A DNA stretch of 64,000 nt, from contig QVOM02000029.1 in assembly GCA_003586115.2 (NCBI GenBank), positions 28,924,225 through 28,988,224 on the forward strand, given 5' to 3'. How positions within the stretch are numbered: position 1 is the first letter of the stretch; every line of letters starts with the position of its first letter. Both the position numbers and the translations under genes were made by a program. Of this stretch, positions 1-10,845 are shown in pieces. Under the pieces are notes generated by a model. It made no database searches. It had not been told where the DNA came from and saw only the letters and a program-made list of their open reading frames with translations. The stretch is from Salvator merianae (lineage: Eukaryota; Chordata; Lepidosauria; Squamata; Teiidae).

Positions 1-33
1 CCACCCAAAGTCCAAATAGCCTGGTGAGATTAA

Positions 34-508
34 GGCCATTTCTGCACTTCCTTTCCGTATCTCAGGACAGGGAAGGTTGCTGGGATACACAGCCCATCCC
101 AAGTTGGGACAGGTTGCTGCTGTGTGTGACAGGGCTGTCTGTACTGGGATGGCTTGTGCTGCACTAACACCCGCAGCTGGCTTTAAAGGTGACACCAGCT
201 TCAGAGCTGGCACTGGAGCTTCCAAAGGCCACGAACAAAATGCCCAACATATCACATAAGAAGGGGCTGTGTGCCTTTTGCACACAGCCTGCTGTTCTGG
301 GGCAGGTAGGTAGCACGCTGGTAAACCTCAGTGTTGAAGTCTACTAGTAGAGTGTGATAGGGTTTCATTTTGGGTGCTTTATCCCACTTTGTGCTCCATC
401 CCATGTGGATGAATTGTTCCAGGAAAGGCAGGGCCTGTGCTATGCCATGATAGTGTCTGGAAGCCAGGACCATTCATGGCCATGCTACCAGTAAGTGCAG
501 AAATGGTT
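34..508. mobile_element. Non-autonomous DNA transposon (family J), TAA flanks
   Basis: The left end reads GGCCATTTCTGCACTTCC and the right end reads AGTAAGTGCAGAAATGG followed by TT. The outer bases are flanked by TAA at 31-33 and TAA at 509-511. The 3-bp TWA-type repeat and GG...CC terminus fit PIF/Harbinger MITEs. Open frames inside (for example minus strand 252-473) have no recognisable domain and are taken as noise. Internal text resembles other copies at 14975, 34940 and 47548, all of which contain a cluster like CAAAATGGTACC or a variant. Confidence 0.6.
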
Positions 509-545
509 TAAGATGTAGTCAGATTCAAGTGACCTTGGAGACACT

Positions 546-1025
546 GGGCGTGTCCGCATGTAGGACACTCGCTGGAACACAGCATTCGCACTTGCAAACA
601 GCCCCAGCTGACCCAAAATCTACCAAAGCCCACCTGATACTCACCTGAAGCCTACCAAGTGTGGTCAACTAAACTGTAGTCTCCAAGCTGACCTGCGTGA
701 TCAGGTGCAGATCAGGGAAGGTGCGTTAGCACCACTTCCACTTTGAAATGGTGGTGGGGTGGGGGTGGCAGGGCCACACAGGCACAGTCAGACTGTTCAC
801 ACCCCAGATTGGACCTTGCGGCTGTTTCAGACATCAGTCAGGACACAGTTCCTCTAGGTTCGAACACAACTACTGAACTAGTGCACTCCCATTCATACTG
901 CTTCCAAGGCTGTTCGGCTTACGGAGTGTTCCAGAGCTGACAGTTGAAAACACTCCTCTCTGAACCCAAACCGCCCCAAACCATGCTAATTAGAATGTTC
1001 TTGTCTCGTAAGGGCAAAAAAGCCC
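546..1025 (+). mobile_element. MITE family B, copy 1
   Basis: About 480 bp. It shares long collinear stretches with 13919-14435: the block around CCACCTGATACTCACCTGAAG, the block AAGCTGACCTG followed by GATCAGGTGCAGATCAGG, and the right-end block GCTAATTAGAA. Left terminus is decayed (GGGCGTGTCCGCATGTAGGA). The right terminus reads GTAAGGGCAAAAAAGCCC. It encodes nothing recognisable. Superfamily is inferred from the shared TIR, not from a transposase. Confidence 0.6.
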
Positions 1026-1495
1026 GTTCTGGCCCTAACATTTTAATTTGTACCCAAACAACAATTTGTGTGGCTGTTACAAACTGTTGCACGACAGGTG
1101 AAATGTGTTCTGCATAACCCCTACCAGATAGCAACCTTTGTACAATATTTATTTCCATCCAAGGTTTCTGAGTGCTCTTCACAGAAAATCCTCTTTAAAT
1201 AGTGCAATGCAGCAGTTCACACCCTTTCCAAATTGCAGCATCCCCATGTCTTCAAATAGACTTAACTCCATCTCCGTGGAAGATGGATCACTGATTGCTA
1301 CTGTCTTCACCTTGTCCAAATGTATAAAATAAGAACAAATGAAATCTTGGTTTGTTTGGTTCCTGAAGTCTTATTTTACAGTTATTTACAGTTATTTACA
1401 ATTAAATAACTGTATGTTGAAAATAAATTGAATATCTAAAGAAACTGAAAATGAGAACAGACAGCAAGCCAAGATAGTTACCATGACTGTGTATT
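1026..1495. other. No gene seen; short AT-rich direct repeats
   Basis: No repeat family or coding frame was recognised. Around 1378-1410 the phrase TTATTTACAG is repeated in tandem with small changes. The two overlapping small frames in this stretch lack domain or splice support. Confidence 0.4.
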
Positions 1496-1499
1496 TCCA

Positions 1500-2115
1500 C
1501 AGTGATATTTATTCATTTATTTTATTTGTTCATCCTACCTTTCATCCAAAGGTCCCAGGGTGGGCCTGAACAGTAAAAAGATAAAATGTATAACCGTTAA
1601 ACATAATTAAAATACATTATAAAATTCAGCCCTCCCTCTCTCCCTGGCAGGACCACAGGGAAACTAACCATTGGAGCAGTAGGTAAAGAGCTAAGTTTTT
1701 AACCAGGCACTGAAAACCATATAATGTTGGCACCTGGTGAAACTCTACTGGGAATCTGGGGACCTCAACAGAAAAGGGTTTTTCACGTGCCATAGCCCCT
1801 TGCACCTCTGAGGGTAGTGGAACTTTAATATGGCCCTCACTTTGTGATCTTAAAGTGCAGGCAGGTCTGTACGGAAGAAAGTGCTCCTTCAGATACTTGG
1901 GACCCAAGCCATTATCAGCTTGAATTGGATTTAATAGTAAACTGGCAACCAGTATATTCCCTTCAAGATAGGCATGATGTGTATCAAGCCAGAAGTTCCT
2001 GTCAACAGCCAAGCTCCTGCATTCTGCACTAACTCCAGTTTCCAGACCATCTTCACGTGTAGTCTTCTGTAGAGTGCAATGTAATCTGGAGGTTATCACA
2101 GCATGGATCACCATC
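1500..2115 (-). mobile_element. L2-like LINE 3' fragment
   Basis: The plus strand starts with TATTTATTCATTTATTTTAT followed by a phrase like CATCCTACCTTTCATCCAAA, the reverse of an L2-type 3' end. Downstream come blocks matching my memory of squamate L2 3' regions, including AAACTGGCAACCAGT near 1938 and a stretch on lowest-tier wording around GCATTCTGCACTAACTCCAG near 2018. The element therefore points left (minus). The 162-codon minus frame at 1626-2114 lies in this non-coding 3' region and is not a gene. Exact subfamily is uncertain. Confidence 0.6.
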
Positions 2116-2119
2116 TTTA

Positions 2120-2655
2120 GAATACTAGACTAATTGTTTCTTGTATCTAATCCAACCAGGCCATTCTTATGTTCTTAAAATCTGAGACAGCTGATAATTA
2201 TTTACTAAACCCCTTATACCAACCTTGTCCAATTAGCTGGCAATAAACACAGTTGCCCTTTGACAAGGTACAAGAAGTTAGTTAATAAAGTACTGCAAGA
2301 GATCTTTTAAAATGACACATTTGAATTTCCTGGCAGATATTACTATACGAAATGAATTGAATTAATGCACCATAGAGAATTAAATTGAATATCCATCTTA
2401 TGTTTCCCACCCAGAGGGCTTTGAGAATGCATTTTATGACAAATAAATTTGGATATGTTACTAGCAAATGTTGCAAAATGTATGCTTTTCTCAAATGTTT
2501 CTCTCTAGAAGAATCTACCAATCAATGTTTTGAGGATATTTTTTAAATGTCTACTAAAAATATTTTGCGGTCCTGGGGCCTGGATGCAGAATTTACTCAT
2601 ACTTATTTAAAAGACTTTAAAGCTATATTTGGTGCACTGACCCCACAAAGCAAGA
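2120..2655. other. Unique AT-rich stretch, no gene seen
   Basis: No repeats, RNA genes or supported exons were recognised here. A short phrase near 2140-2180 (CATTCTTATGTTCTTA) may be the tail of a small CR1 3' remnant, but there is too little sequence to call it. Confidence 0.35.
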
Positions 2656-2659
2656 CGGA

Positions 2660-3077
2660 CGGCCTGTTCGCACTTTTCACCTTAGAACAGGATAATTATT
2701 CTAAGGTGGAACAGACCTCAGAGTGTGGCAGCCGTCCTGATGGCATCCTGCTGGAGTCCTGTGCCATGACAGTGGCCAAGAAACTTCCAGCTGCTGCTGT
2801 GGCAACCAGCCACATCACATGACAGTGCAGGTGCAGGCACAGCTGTGCCGCACTGCACTGCTCTGCATTCACACCCAGAAGCAGGTGTGAACACAATATA
2901 CCGGGAGCAGTCCTGCTGCTCCCAGTACAGCTGTGGAGCACAATTTTGTGCTCCACAGCAGGCAGAAGTCAGGAGCAGCTGTAGTCTGCTTCAGATCGCC
3001 AGGGCCTCTGCGAAATGTGGAAGCACTTGATTAGTGAGTGTTCCTGACGCTCACTACTAACAAGTGTGAAAAGGCCC
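2660..3077 (+). mobile_element. MITE family D, copy 1
   Basis: Left terminus GGCCTGTTCGCACTTTTCAC, then a subterminal inverted pair (CCTTAGAACAGGATAATTATT and TTCTAAGGTGGAAC), and right terminus GTGTGAAAAGGCCC. The body carries the family D signature: GCCATGACAGTGGCCA, then a block with CACACCCAGAAGCAGGTGTG, then GGGAGCAGTCCTGCTGCTCCC. The same order is found at 33491, 40528, 61978 and, reversed, at 42617, 57108 and 60933. No coding content. Confidence 0.65.
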
Positions 3078-3162
3078 TAAAATGCATGAAAATACTCTCC
3101 AGTGTCCTCTCTCACACATATAACGCATATAACCCATAGTAGCTTAATTGCCAGCAAATTTA

Positions 3163-3593
3163 GGGCCTTTCTGCACTTACCTTAGATCTGGAACACTTCA
3201 CTACAAAATCCTCTTCACATTAGTGCAGACTAAAAAGACCTACCCTCTGCTATTTCGCTCTGCCTGCACCAGATGGAGCAAAATCCAGATCAGGAGGCTC
3301 CTGATTAAACAAGTTCACTGGCATACCAGTGAGGGTGATCTGGAACATGCAGGCATGCAGAAGGTACGTCTTCATTTTCTGGACTACTGGAGATCCATTT
3401 CAATGGTTCATTCCTAGCTGTCAAAGTCCTGGGAGACCAGCCCAGAAACTCATGCAAGTTTCAGGGCTGGTGCAGGGGATGGACTTGGACAGCATTGTTA
3501 TGGAGACAGTGATTTGCTGTGATTTGGACCAGAGATGCTTGTGTAATCCAGACCCGCTGGTTCAAATCACAGCAAGGTAAGCACAGAAAGACC
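3163..3593 (+). mobile_element. MITE family E, copy 1, TTA flanks
   Basis: Left end GGGCCTTTCTGCACTTACC; right end GGTAAGCACAGAAAGACCA, giving an imperfect TIR of about 19 bp. TTA occurs at 3160-3162 and again at 3594-3596, as expected for PIF/Harbinger insertion into TWA. Body is about 431 bp. Frames at 3148-3417 and 3329-3580 are chance openings in the element. Confidence 0.65.
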
Positions 3594-3596
3594 ATT

Positions 3597-4335
3597 AGTG
3601 GTCAACAAATTGAGAAGACCGCCCAATGGGTATGTGGCCTATAATGTCTGTTTTCTTTGTCCTTCCATAAAAGAGACCAGGACAACTGTTAAGACCCCTG
3701 AATTATGATCTAAATGACTTGATTGATTCATTTTATAGCTCCTAAGGGAGGAGACATCCTTGTTTCCCCTAGGATTATATTGCACAGAGTTACAAATGCT
3801 GGAAGCTGAAATGCAGAAATGCCAGATCTAAAATTATCTCTTGCCTGAACATCTTGAAGGGATATTTGTATACCAGGAATGATCAGTACCATAGATCTTT
3901 AATAGACCACACACTTTTTTATTCAAAAGGTCCACCTGTTGTTGCATCCATTTAAAAATTAGGGAACCAGTGTGTTGTGATAGTAAGAATATTGGATTAG
4001 AATGTGTGCAGGATATGGCCATATACACTTGGATGGCCAGTCCAGTTCCAGGTTTAGCACTGCCCTTACAGACCTTCATAGTTTCCAGGAGGAGGGACTT
4101 CTTGGTGATGCACCACTTCCGGCACCATTTCCAACAGCACTTCTTGCAGAGCCAATGAAAAGCTTTTCCCAACATATTCCGGCTTATTAGAATGTACTGT
4201 CTGCACACTCTCTCTAGTCTGGAATAGGGATGGTGGTCTCATTGCAGACCTCTTTAGAGAGGTCCAGTGTTTCATCCAATATGGATGAAGCATAACACTA
4301 GTTATGGTAGGTTATGGTAGTTATGGTAGGAATGG
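3597..4335. other. Mostly unassigned; short TTATGGTAG tandem repeat
   Basis: A decamer close to GTTATGGTAG is repeated three times at 4301-4330. A minus-strand frame at 3834-4208 has no recognisable domain and its cysteine-rich look comes from base composition. Part of this region may be an internal piece of a MITE whose right end is at 4431. Confidence 0.35.
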
Positions 4336-4339
4336 TATG

Positions 4340-4431
4340 CATTCCTAGGTAGTCCATGCTACAGTGCAGACAGCAGATCCTTATTCCAGGATTTATCCCA
4401 GAACAATTGCCAGTGCAGAAAGGGCTGCAGT
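4340..4431. mobile_element. MITE family C right-end fragment
   Basis: The phrases CAGACAGCAGATCC, TTATTCCAGGATTTATCCCA and CAGTGCAGAAAGGGC match the right half of complete family C copies at 13220 and 25669. The left half is missing or too diverged to place. Confidence 0.5.
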
Positions 4432-5356
4432 GATTTTCGTAAGATCATAAGAACCTAAGAGAAGTCTACTGGATCAGGAAACAGACCATTTAGTCCAGCA
4501 TTCCATCTCAAACAGTGGCCCACCAATTCCTTTTGGGTGTTCTCAAGCAGAAGATGAAGGTAAAACCTCAACAGGTTCTCAAATCCTTGCAAACGGTCTT
4601 TTGAGGCATACTTACCTATGCCTCCAACCCTGAGGTGACCCCTAGGAATGCATTTGCTGAATTTGTCTAACTCTTTTTTAAAGCTATCCAGGTTAGGGGC
4701 TGTAACCTCCTCTTCTGGTAGTAAATTCCTTAAACCAATGACCAATGGGTGAAAAATCACTTTCTGTTGTCAATCTTAACTTTACTGCAAATCAGTGTCA
4801 TAGAGTGGCTGCTGATTCTAGTGTTGTACAATAGAGAAAATACTTGTATTCTATCCACTTTTTCCACAATATGCATTAATTTATAGACTTCAGTTAGATC
4901 CCCTATTAACCAATGCCTTTTAAGGTTGAATAGACCTAGGGCATTTCTGCACTATTTGTGCCATGATTCAAACTAGTCTGTCTGGACTAGTGAGACCTGC
5001 TGGTCCAGATCATGGCACAATGGGCTGGCACAGCACTGTCTGCACAATTATGCTGGTCCAGACCAACCACTGCACCAGCTCCTAAGCTCACTTCAAAGCC
5101 CCTGGGGAACCTGTTTTGGTGGCATGCTTTGGTATGCCTCTGAAATGGGTCCTCAAGTAGTCCAGAAAACAGTATACCAGTAGTTCTCAATGTTGAGCAC
5201 TACTGGTAATCCAGATCAGTGACTCCCTAGAGAAATTGCAGAAAAGGACAACCAGAATCATCAGGGGGCTGAGATCAGGCTGCAACATTTAGGAGCCTTT
5301 TCACACTTATCTGTATTACATATTAGGAGCCCTCATAGTCAGCTTCAGGACATCTT

Positions 5357-5853
5357 GGGCCTCTTTGCACTTTGCAAGAGAACGTTCCTGTCCACTCACT
5401 AGTCAGGTGCATTCCCACCTTCAAATGGAGTCAGCTGCCTTGAAGCTCACCCAAGCCCACCTGATGCCTACCTGAAGCTGAGTAAGGCTGGTGAAGCAAA
5501 TTGCAGCCTGGAATCTGGCTTTTGTGATAAGGTGTAGATCAGGGGAGCTGTGTTCGCACTACTTCTGGGTTTGAAATGGCGGTGGGGAGGGGCCGGATTT
5601 GGAAACATCTCTATAGCTTCAAAAGCAGCTCTATGGTTTCAGAAACAGCTCTATGGTTTCATAAGTAGCTCTATGGTTTCGTAAGTAGCTCTGTGGTTTC
5701 AGACATAGCTCCCTGACTAGTGCAGTCCCACTCACACTGCTCCCTCTGCTGGTCAGCTCGCAAACTGTTCCATTGCTGACAAGTGCGAATGGTACCCACT
5801 GGACTGAACCCTGCTAATTAGTACATTCTGCTCTGGTAAGTGTGAAAACACCC
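5357..5853 (+). mobile_element. MITE family B, copy 2
   Basis: Left end GGGCCTCTTTGCACTTTGC, right end TAAGTGTGAAAACACCC. It keeps the family B order (CCCACCTGATGCCTACCTGAAG, GTGTAGATCAGGGGAG, CTGCTGGTCAGCTCGCAAAC, CCTGCTAATTAGTACATTC). It is nested inside the composite insertion and carries a private 20-bp minisatellite. Confidence 0.65.
5601..5700. repeat. 20-bp minisatellite, five units
   Basis: Five consecutive 20-bp units with the core AGCTCTATGGTTTC, exactly in phase across 5601-5700. Unit differences sit in the first six bases. Other family B copies have only one or two related phrases here, so this is a local expansion. Confidence 0.85.
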
Positions 5854-7164
5854 TTTCTGACCCTGCCCACCACTGTTGGGCATGGTCAGAAGATGTCCTG
5901 AAGCTGACTATGAGGTTTCCTAACATGTAATACAGGTAAGTGTGAAAAGGCTCCTAGATGTTGTAGCCTGATCTCAGCCCCCCAAATCATTCTGGTTGTC
6001 CTTTTCTGCACTTTCTCCAGACCCGCAATATCCTTCCTCAAGTGTGGTAACTACAACGGAACACAATATTCCAATTAAGATCTTACCATAAATTTATAAA
6101 GAGGCACAATGATACTTGTAACTCATTTTCTATTCCCTAATTATCACTAGCATTAGATGTGTGTTTTTCACTGCTGCTGCCCACTGGGTTGACACCTTCA
6201 TTGAGCTATCCACCAGAACCCCAAGATTCCTTTCCTGGTCTGTTACAGAAAACTCCATCAGTTTATAGGTATAATTGTGGGTTTTGCCCCTGTATGCATC
6301 ACCTTGCATCACCTTGCACCTGGAAGCTCATGTGCTACTTGGATGCCCATTGACTTTTCACTTTTCACTACCCTGAATAATTTGGTTTCATCAACAATCT
6401 TTGCTATCTCACTGCTCACCCCCAATTCTAGATCATTTTGAATAAATTAAAAAGCACAGGTCCCAATACTGAACCTTGGGGTGGCACATTTTACTTCCCT
6501 TCACTCTGAGAATTGTACATTTATTACTACTCCTGTTCCAGGACTGATGAGTTTATTCAAATGTAGACAACTTTTGGTGGGACAGGCTGCTATTCCATGT
6601 GCTAAGGTCTATCCACATTGTAGGTGGTCCATATGCCCAGAAACAGTGCATTTCCAGTGTCATTTCCAGGTGCCTGGTGAAATGGTGTTGCATGTGATCT
6701 GCTGGACCTCAGCCTGTGTGCTGTCTGCACATGGATCATGGTCCGGTATAGCAGCTGGAATGCTGCATGGTCCCTTTGTAAGTGGTTGATGGTTGGAGAG
6801 AGCTACAGCTCCATTTTCTTACTTGGAGCAGGCTATGCCTCCATTTTAGCTCAGTCCAAGCCTTTCCATAGTGTAGATGAATTGTTTCAGCAGGTACTTC
6901 AGACATGGCCTTGGATGAGCATTCTGAAAATCCAGATAGGCAATGCCAAGAGAATCATCTTTACTGAAGTTGGTAAGGCATGATTTACCCTTGTGGAAGC
7001 CATGCCGATTTTCCTTCAGAAATGCTTGCCACTCTATGTTTGCACCAATTTTATCTTTAATGATTGTTTCCATCACCTTATCTGGAAGCGATGTTAGGCA
7101 GACTGGTCTGCAATTTCCTGGGTCACCCCAGTTCCTTTTTTGAAGGATCAGCTCAGCTTTTTGC

Positions 7165-8440
7165 TCTCAGCTCGGCCTTGAGCTATTTGAAAGAAAAGAG
7201 GGGAATAAATAACAGATAAATGGGAAATAAATCAACAAATAACATGGATCCAGATTCTGCTGGCAAATGGGATTTCTTAAAGCCCTAGAAGAGCCCCTGC
7301 TTGTCACAGTAGGCACTCCTGAGTTCATTGGATGGATAGTTAGTGCTAGGGTTGTGCCAAATTGCACAGAGAGCCTCAGTGAGCATTTGTGCACATGCAG
7401 TTGTCACACCCATTAAAGGCCCCATAATGGCAGTGAGCATGCACGGAGAAAGTTGGTAAGTTTCCCGCTTTGCATGTCTACTTGCGTGTAAAGGAGGGGA
7501 CTGAAGATAGCCAGGGCTATTAGGGAAAGCTCCTAAGAGTCCTTTGGCTCTGGCTGCCATTTGTGTTCAATGAACAGCAGTTTGGTACATTTCTAGTCAG
7601 CGCTACACTGATGCTGGAGATTCTGGGCAGAAAAAGCAACATCCTTCTTCTTCTGCTTCAGTCTGGTCTATCAGTGAAATATTTTGTTTACAAAGACTGC
7701 ATAAATTGTGCGGCACATTAGGAAAGAATAATTAGTGTGTTCTCTTCCAACACATCGTCCTAAAGTGTTTATTGTTATTAGTCTTTAATAATACATTATT
7801 CCCAGTAGGGAAGTGGGAGAGATCTTTCCCTCTTCCTTTACTTTTTGCTATTGTTTTGGTTTGCCTAAATGTTCACAATGTCTGCTGAGAAATTGTGCCA
7901 CCCTCAAGCAAGCTGATAAATTCAGTTTACTCAAGGGAACATGAAGAATGATTAGATTTCTGGTTCCATAAGCTACTTTTGGCCCATCCTTATTCAAGAA
8001 ATAAATCCTAAGGCTAAATCAGAAATGGTAGTCAGAAATGGAATGTAGGTTCCTCTTGTCATGGCTAAGCAAGGCATTTGTAGGCTTCATCACCAAAGTG
8101 GGTTTAAAAGAGCTAAGAAACAGATCATTGAAAGTGTTGCAAAAAACAAAGATTAGAAACCACAAACACCAGCAAAAAGGTCTATAGTATCAATGCCCTC
8201 TGCCCAGCAATTAAAATATTTCTTATCTGGAGAGAAAATGGTACATGGAAATTCCAAAAGTGAGATGCCAACAAAGAAAAGGCCCTGCTCCTGTTCTGCA
8301 AGTTTTATGCATATACAAAACTGGCATATAAGGAAGAAGCTTAGTCCTTCTTCCTGTTTCATGCAAGTTGCTTTTTTTAGTGAGGAAGTATTTCAGAATT
8401 CGGTTCTCCATCTGAATAATAGAATCCAACAATCCTCTTC
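7165..8440. other. Unique sequence, no gene seen
   Basis: No known repeat was recognised over about 1.3 kb. Small frames on both strands (for example 7285-7560 minus) lack domains. Sequence is moderately AT-rich with scattered homopolymers. Confidence 0.35.
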
Positions 8441-8528
8441 CTTCCTTCCTTCCTTCCTTCCTTCCTTCTTTCCTTCCTTCCTTCCTTCCTTCCTTCCTTC
8501 CTTCCTTCCTTCCTTCCTTCCTTCCTTC
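8441..8528. repeat. (TTCC)n microsatellite
   Basis: Near-perfect CTTC tetranucleotide array with two TTCTTT interruptions, about 22 units. It produces spurious repetitive frames (Leu-Pro-Ser-Phe on plus, Arg-Lys-Glu-Gly on minus) that are not proteins. Confidence 0.95.
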
Positions 8529-8844
8529 TTTTTCTTTGATTTTTAAAATGCGTTATAAAGTAGAACATTAAAGTCAAAGAAGTTAAAGTTATTCAAAATG
8601 GGGACGTATAGGATTTACTTCCTCTCCTCTCATTTCCTTCTTTGCACATCAGAAACCTTTGTAGTTCTCTCAGAGACCATTCTATGTTATGAAAAGTGCT
8701 GTATTTTGTAAAATGTAGAAAAAGAGTGTGACGTAGATCAGGGTTGGGTTGCAACTGTGGGTTAAAATTAATTGTTAAAATGCTAGGAATTTCTTCCACA
8801 GTATCAGCTGCTCTGAACACTGAGAGATATTACTTGTTCTACAG

Positions 8845-9325
8845 CAATGTCATGCACCATAGGCATTGGCAAGATTTTGAAGCAGTTTCCACATGGCCCA
8901 TAGGACTCTGCTAGCTGAGGCTGGGGAATTCTGTTTATTACATGGCCTGCAGCAAAAACTGCACAGAGAAATGTGCTAACAGGTGACCATTTTAAAGTGA
9001 TCTCCCAAGCATTCGTGGCCTGTGAGCAGTTCCAGCTACCTGCATGCAGTTGTTGGAGCAGGCTGTGTGATCTACAGAGCCAAGTGCCATTTTTTCCAGG
9101 CTCCAGAAATGGCCCATTTCTGGGGCTGCTTTCAGGCATGCTGACAAATCCTCCTTCCCCCAGAATTGTCTCCCAGGAACTATTGGAGCTCCCATAGCAG
9201 GTTCACATGAGCTTCAGAGTGGTGCAGGGGCTGTCTCCATGTTGGCCCACTCCAGCTGGGAACCATTCCAGATGGAATGGACCTTCTGGAGCAGTCCTGG
9301 CCAATGTAAGTGTGGAGCCACCCAA
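8845..9325 (+). mobile_element. Interspersed repeat family K, copy 1
   Basis: Collinear by eye with 56640-57107: both have a TTTAAAGTGAT phrase, then a GTGCCA...TTTT...GGCTCCAG or CTTCAG phrase, then a CTCACATGAG or TTCACATGAG phrase followed by GTG-rich text. The right edge ends near AGTCCTGGCCAATGTAAGTG, resembling the shared MITE terminus. The boundaries are approximate. Confidence 0.45.
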
Positions 9326-9329
9326 GATA

Positions 9330-10150
9330 TAGTCAACGATGGCAGTTGAATCATTGATTGGGGAATGTGTTTGCATGCTCTGTAGAGGGACATGGTTTGA
9401 ACATCTTTCTTCCCTCTGAATGAATCTTCTATCTATAATGGGTCATCAGTTTAAAGAAATGAAACATAGTCAATCACTGTGTTTTTCCTTCCTGTCCACA
9501 GTATTATTCCAGTTTCTTGACTAGAGCTGGGCACAGTGACTATTTGTTGACCTGCTTTCTACAAGAGGAAAGATAGCATGTATAATTTTCATGCACATGT
9601 TGCTTTTTGAAATTCACTGTTCTGCATAGTATTAAAGATGCAGGATACCTCCCCTTTTTTCCAGCTTTTCACTTTAGATTGTATCTCCTCTAAACAGGAA
9701 TACATATTTTGCTTTGATATTCTTTTGTCAGGAGACACCGAGTTTTCCCTCCTACTTGATGTAACCTTCAACTGCAACAAGCAAACAGCAGACCTACTGG
9801 ACTAAAGTCAGCTACGTTGTCCCCAGAAACCATGCTGACAAATTGAAGTTGATGCAGATAAAACTTTCATTGCACACCAGACTACATGTTGCCAAGTTAC
9901 AAGGTACTTCTTGTCAAGCATTTGCTTTTATAATGGGGTGTCTGCTAGGTCACCAACACTATCCTGATTTTGTTTTCCCACCCAGATTGCCATGGAAACT
10001 CCCATCTGCAAATTCCTTCACACTGTCTCCTGGTCCAGCTCCTAAATTTCATGCCTCTCCTTCATAGCTTTAAGCCACCAGAGACTGCTTTGACAATGTT
10101 GCTATATCCTTCCAAAATTGATTTATAACTGCAGATAGGGTCTTTTCACA
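9330..10150. other. Unique sequence, no gene seen
   Basis: Nothing recognisable apart from GGGTCTTTTCACACT at 10138-10152, which looks like a lone MITE terminus directly beside the GC-rich element that starts at 10155. Confidence 0.35.
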
Positions 10151-10350
10151 CTAAGGCCGCGGTCGGACATCGTCAATGTAATCTGTATCAGAAGAGTACA
10201 CGCAGTGAATTCGTCTTCTGGTCGTTCCCACAGTTACACTTTAACACGGAGTCAATTCGTACTTGCTCGTTCCCACACTGATATTTCCCGTGCTTGGCAG
10301 TACCCTTTCTGCCTCCACCCCTCATCAAATTCCCCTCCCCGTGCAGTCAG

Positions 10351-10398
10351 TGATTGGCTGCAGTCCCAACATTCAAACCTTGACGTCACAGGGGCGGG
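10351..10398 (+). promoter_or_regulatory. Promoter-like cluster: CCAAT, CRE, GC box
   Basis: Within 48 bp there is an inverted CCAAT box (GATTGGCTG, 10352-10360), a perfect palindromic CRE (TGACGTCA, 10381-10388) and a GC box (GGGGCGGG, 10391-10398). This is the usual content of a TATA-less polymerase II promoter. No TATA box or defined start site is seen. A second ATTGG occurs near 11121-11125. Function is inferred from motifs only. Confidence 0.4.
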
Positions 10399-10606
10399 AA
10401 AGTAAAGCTCCGCTCTCCGTAGGTCCCCACTGCAGCCTCAGAACATGGATTCACTTGGCAACCTTACCAGACATTCGTCATTTGCTCATTCTCCCCACTA
10501 CAACCTCTATCTACACAAGCAGAACTTTAAAACTGCAAGTTTTTTAAAGTTCTTTTGAAATGCTGATGACATTTCTGCTCCCCTGCTGGTGCACTTTAAC
10601 GCAACT

Positions 10607-10845
10607 GCGCAATTTAAAAGTAGCGTAAAAGCAGGGAGAGGTCCATAACAAAGGGAAACAGTGGGGAGGGAACGTGGGGGGACCCTACTATTTTGACAGT
10701 GCTGTTCATCACCAGCAAATGGACTTCAAAGAAGGGGCTGGCGATGAACAGCACTGTCAAAATAGTAGAGCGGAGGACGTTCCCTCCCCACTTTTTCCCT
10801 TTGTTATGGACCTCTCCCTGCTTTTACGCTACTTTTAAATTGCGC
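10607..10845. repeat. Long inverted repeat, about 110-bp arms
   Basis: Left arm 10607-10716 and right arm 10737-10845 are near-perfect reverse complements, with a 20-bp loop (10717-10736). Arms begin GCGCAATTTAAAAGTAGCGT and end TTCATCACCAGC. The few mismatches cluster around ACGTGGGGGGACC versus CGGAGGACGT. A transcript through it would form a hairpin with a stem of about 110 bp. Confidence 0.9.

Larger units (their letters stand above)
4939..5953. mobile_element. Composite MITE insertion inside CR1, CTA flanks
   Basis: Outer ends are GGGCATTTCTGCACT (left) and GTGTGAAAAGGCTC (right). CTA is present at 4936-4938 and 5954-5956, and removing the insert joins the two CR1 halves as expected. 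Inside, in order: a reversed, truncated family E piece (4939 to about 5225); an inverted copy of about 63 bp of the CR1 flank (5226-5290); a TIR-bounded element (5291 to the end) whose ends read AGGAGCCTTTTCACACTTA; and within it family B copy 2 (5357-5853). Confidence 0.6.
4440..7160 (-). mobile_element. CR1-type LINE, 5'-truncated, with two insertions
   Basis: The plus strand runs from the 3' tail (CATAAGAACCTAAGAGAAG) through the 3' UTR and reverse-transcriptase C-terminal region to about 7160, so the element lies on the minus strand. It is collinear with the better copy at 54154-55510. Recognisable translated pieces include a LxxLLPEEEVTAPNLDSFKK segment at 4680-4750 and LGVLVDSSMKVSTQ near 6180-6230. 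Collinearity is broken by the composite insertion at 4939-5953 and by unrelated sequence at about 6558-6875. Frameshifts and stops make it a dead copy. The 5' part with the endonuclease is missing. Confidence 0.8.

Noticed and set aside
1626..2114. 162-codon minus frame
   Set aside because: It falls in the non-coding 3' region of an L2-like LINE.
8193..8577. Repetitive open frames of Leu-Pro-Ser-Phe (plus) and Arg-Lys-Glu-Gly (minus) type
   Set aside because: They are direct translations of the (TTCC)n microsatellite.
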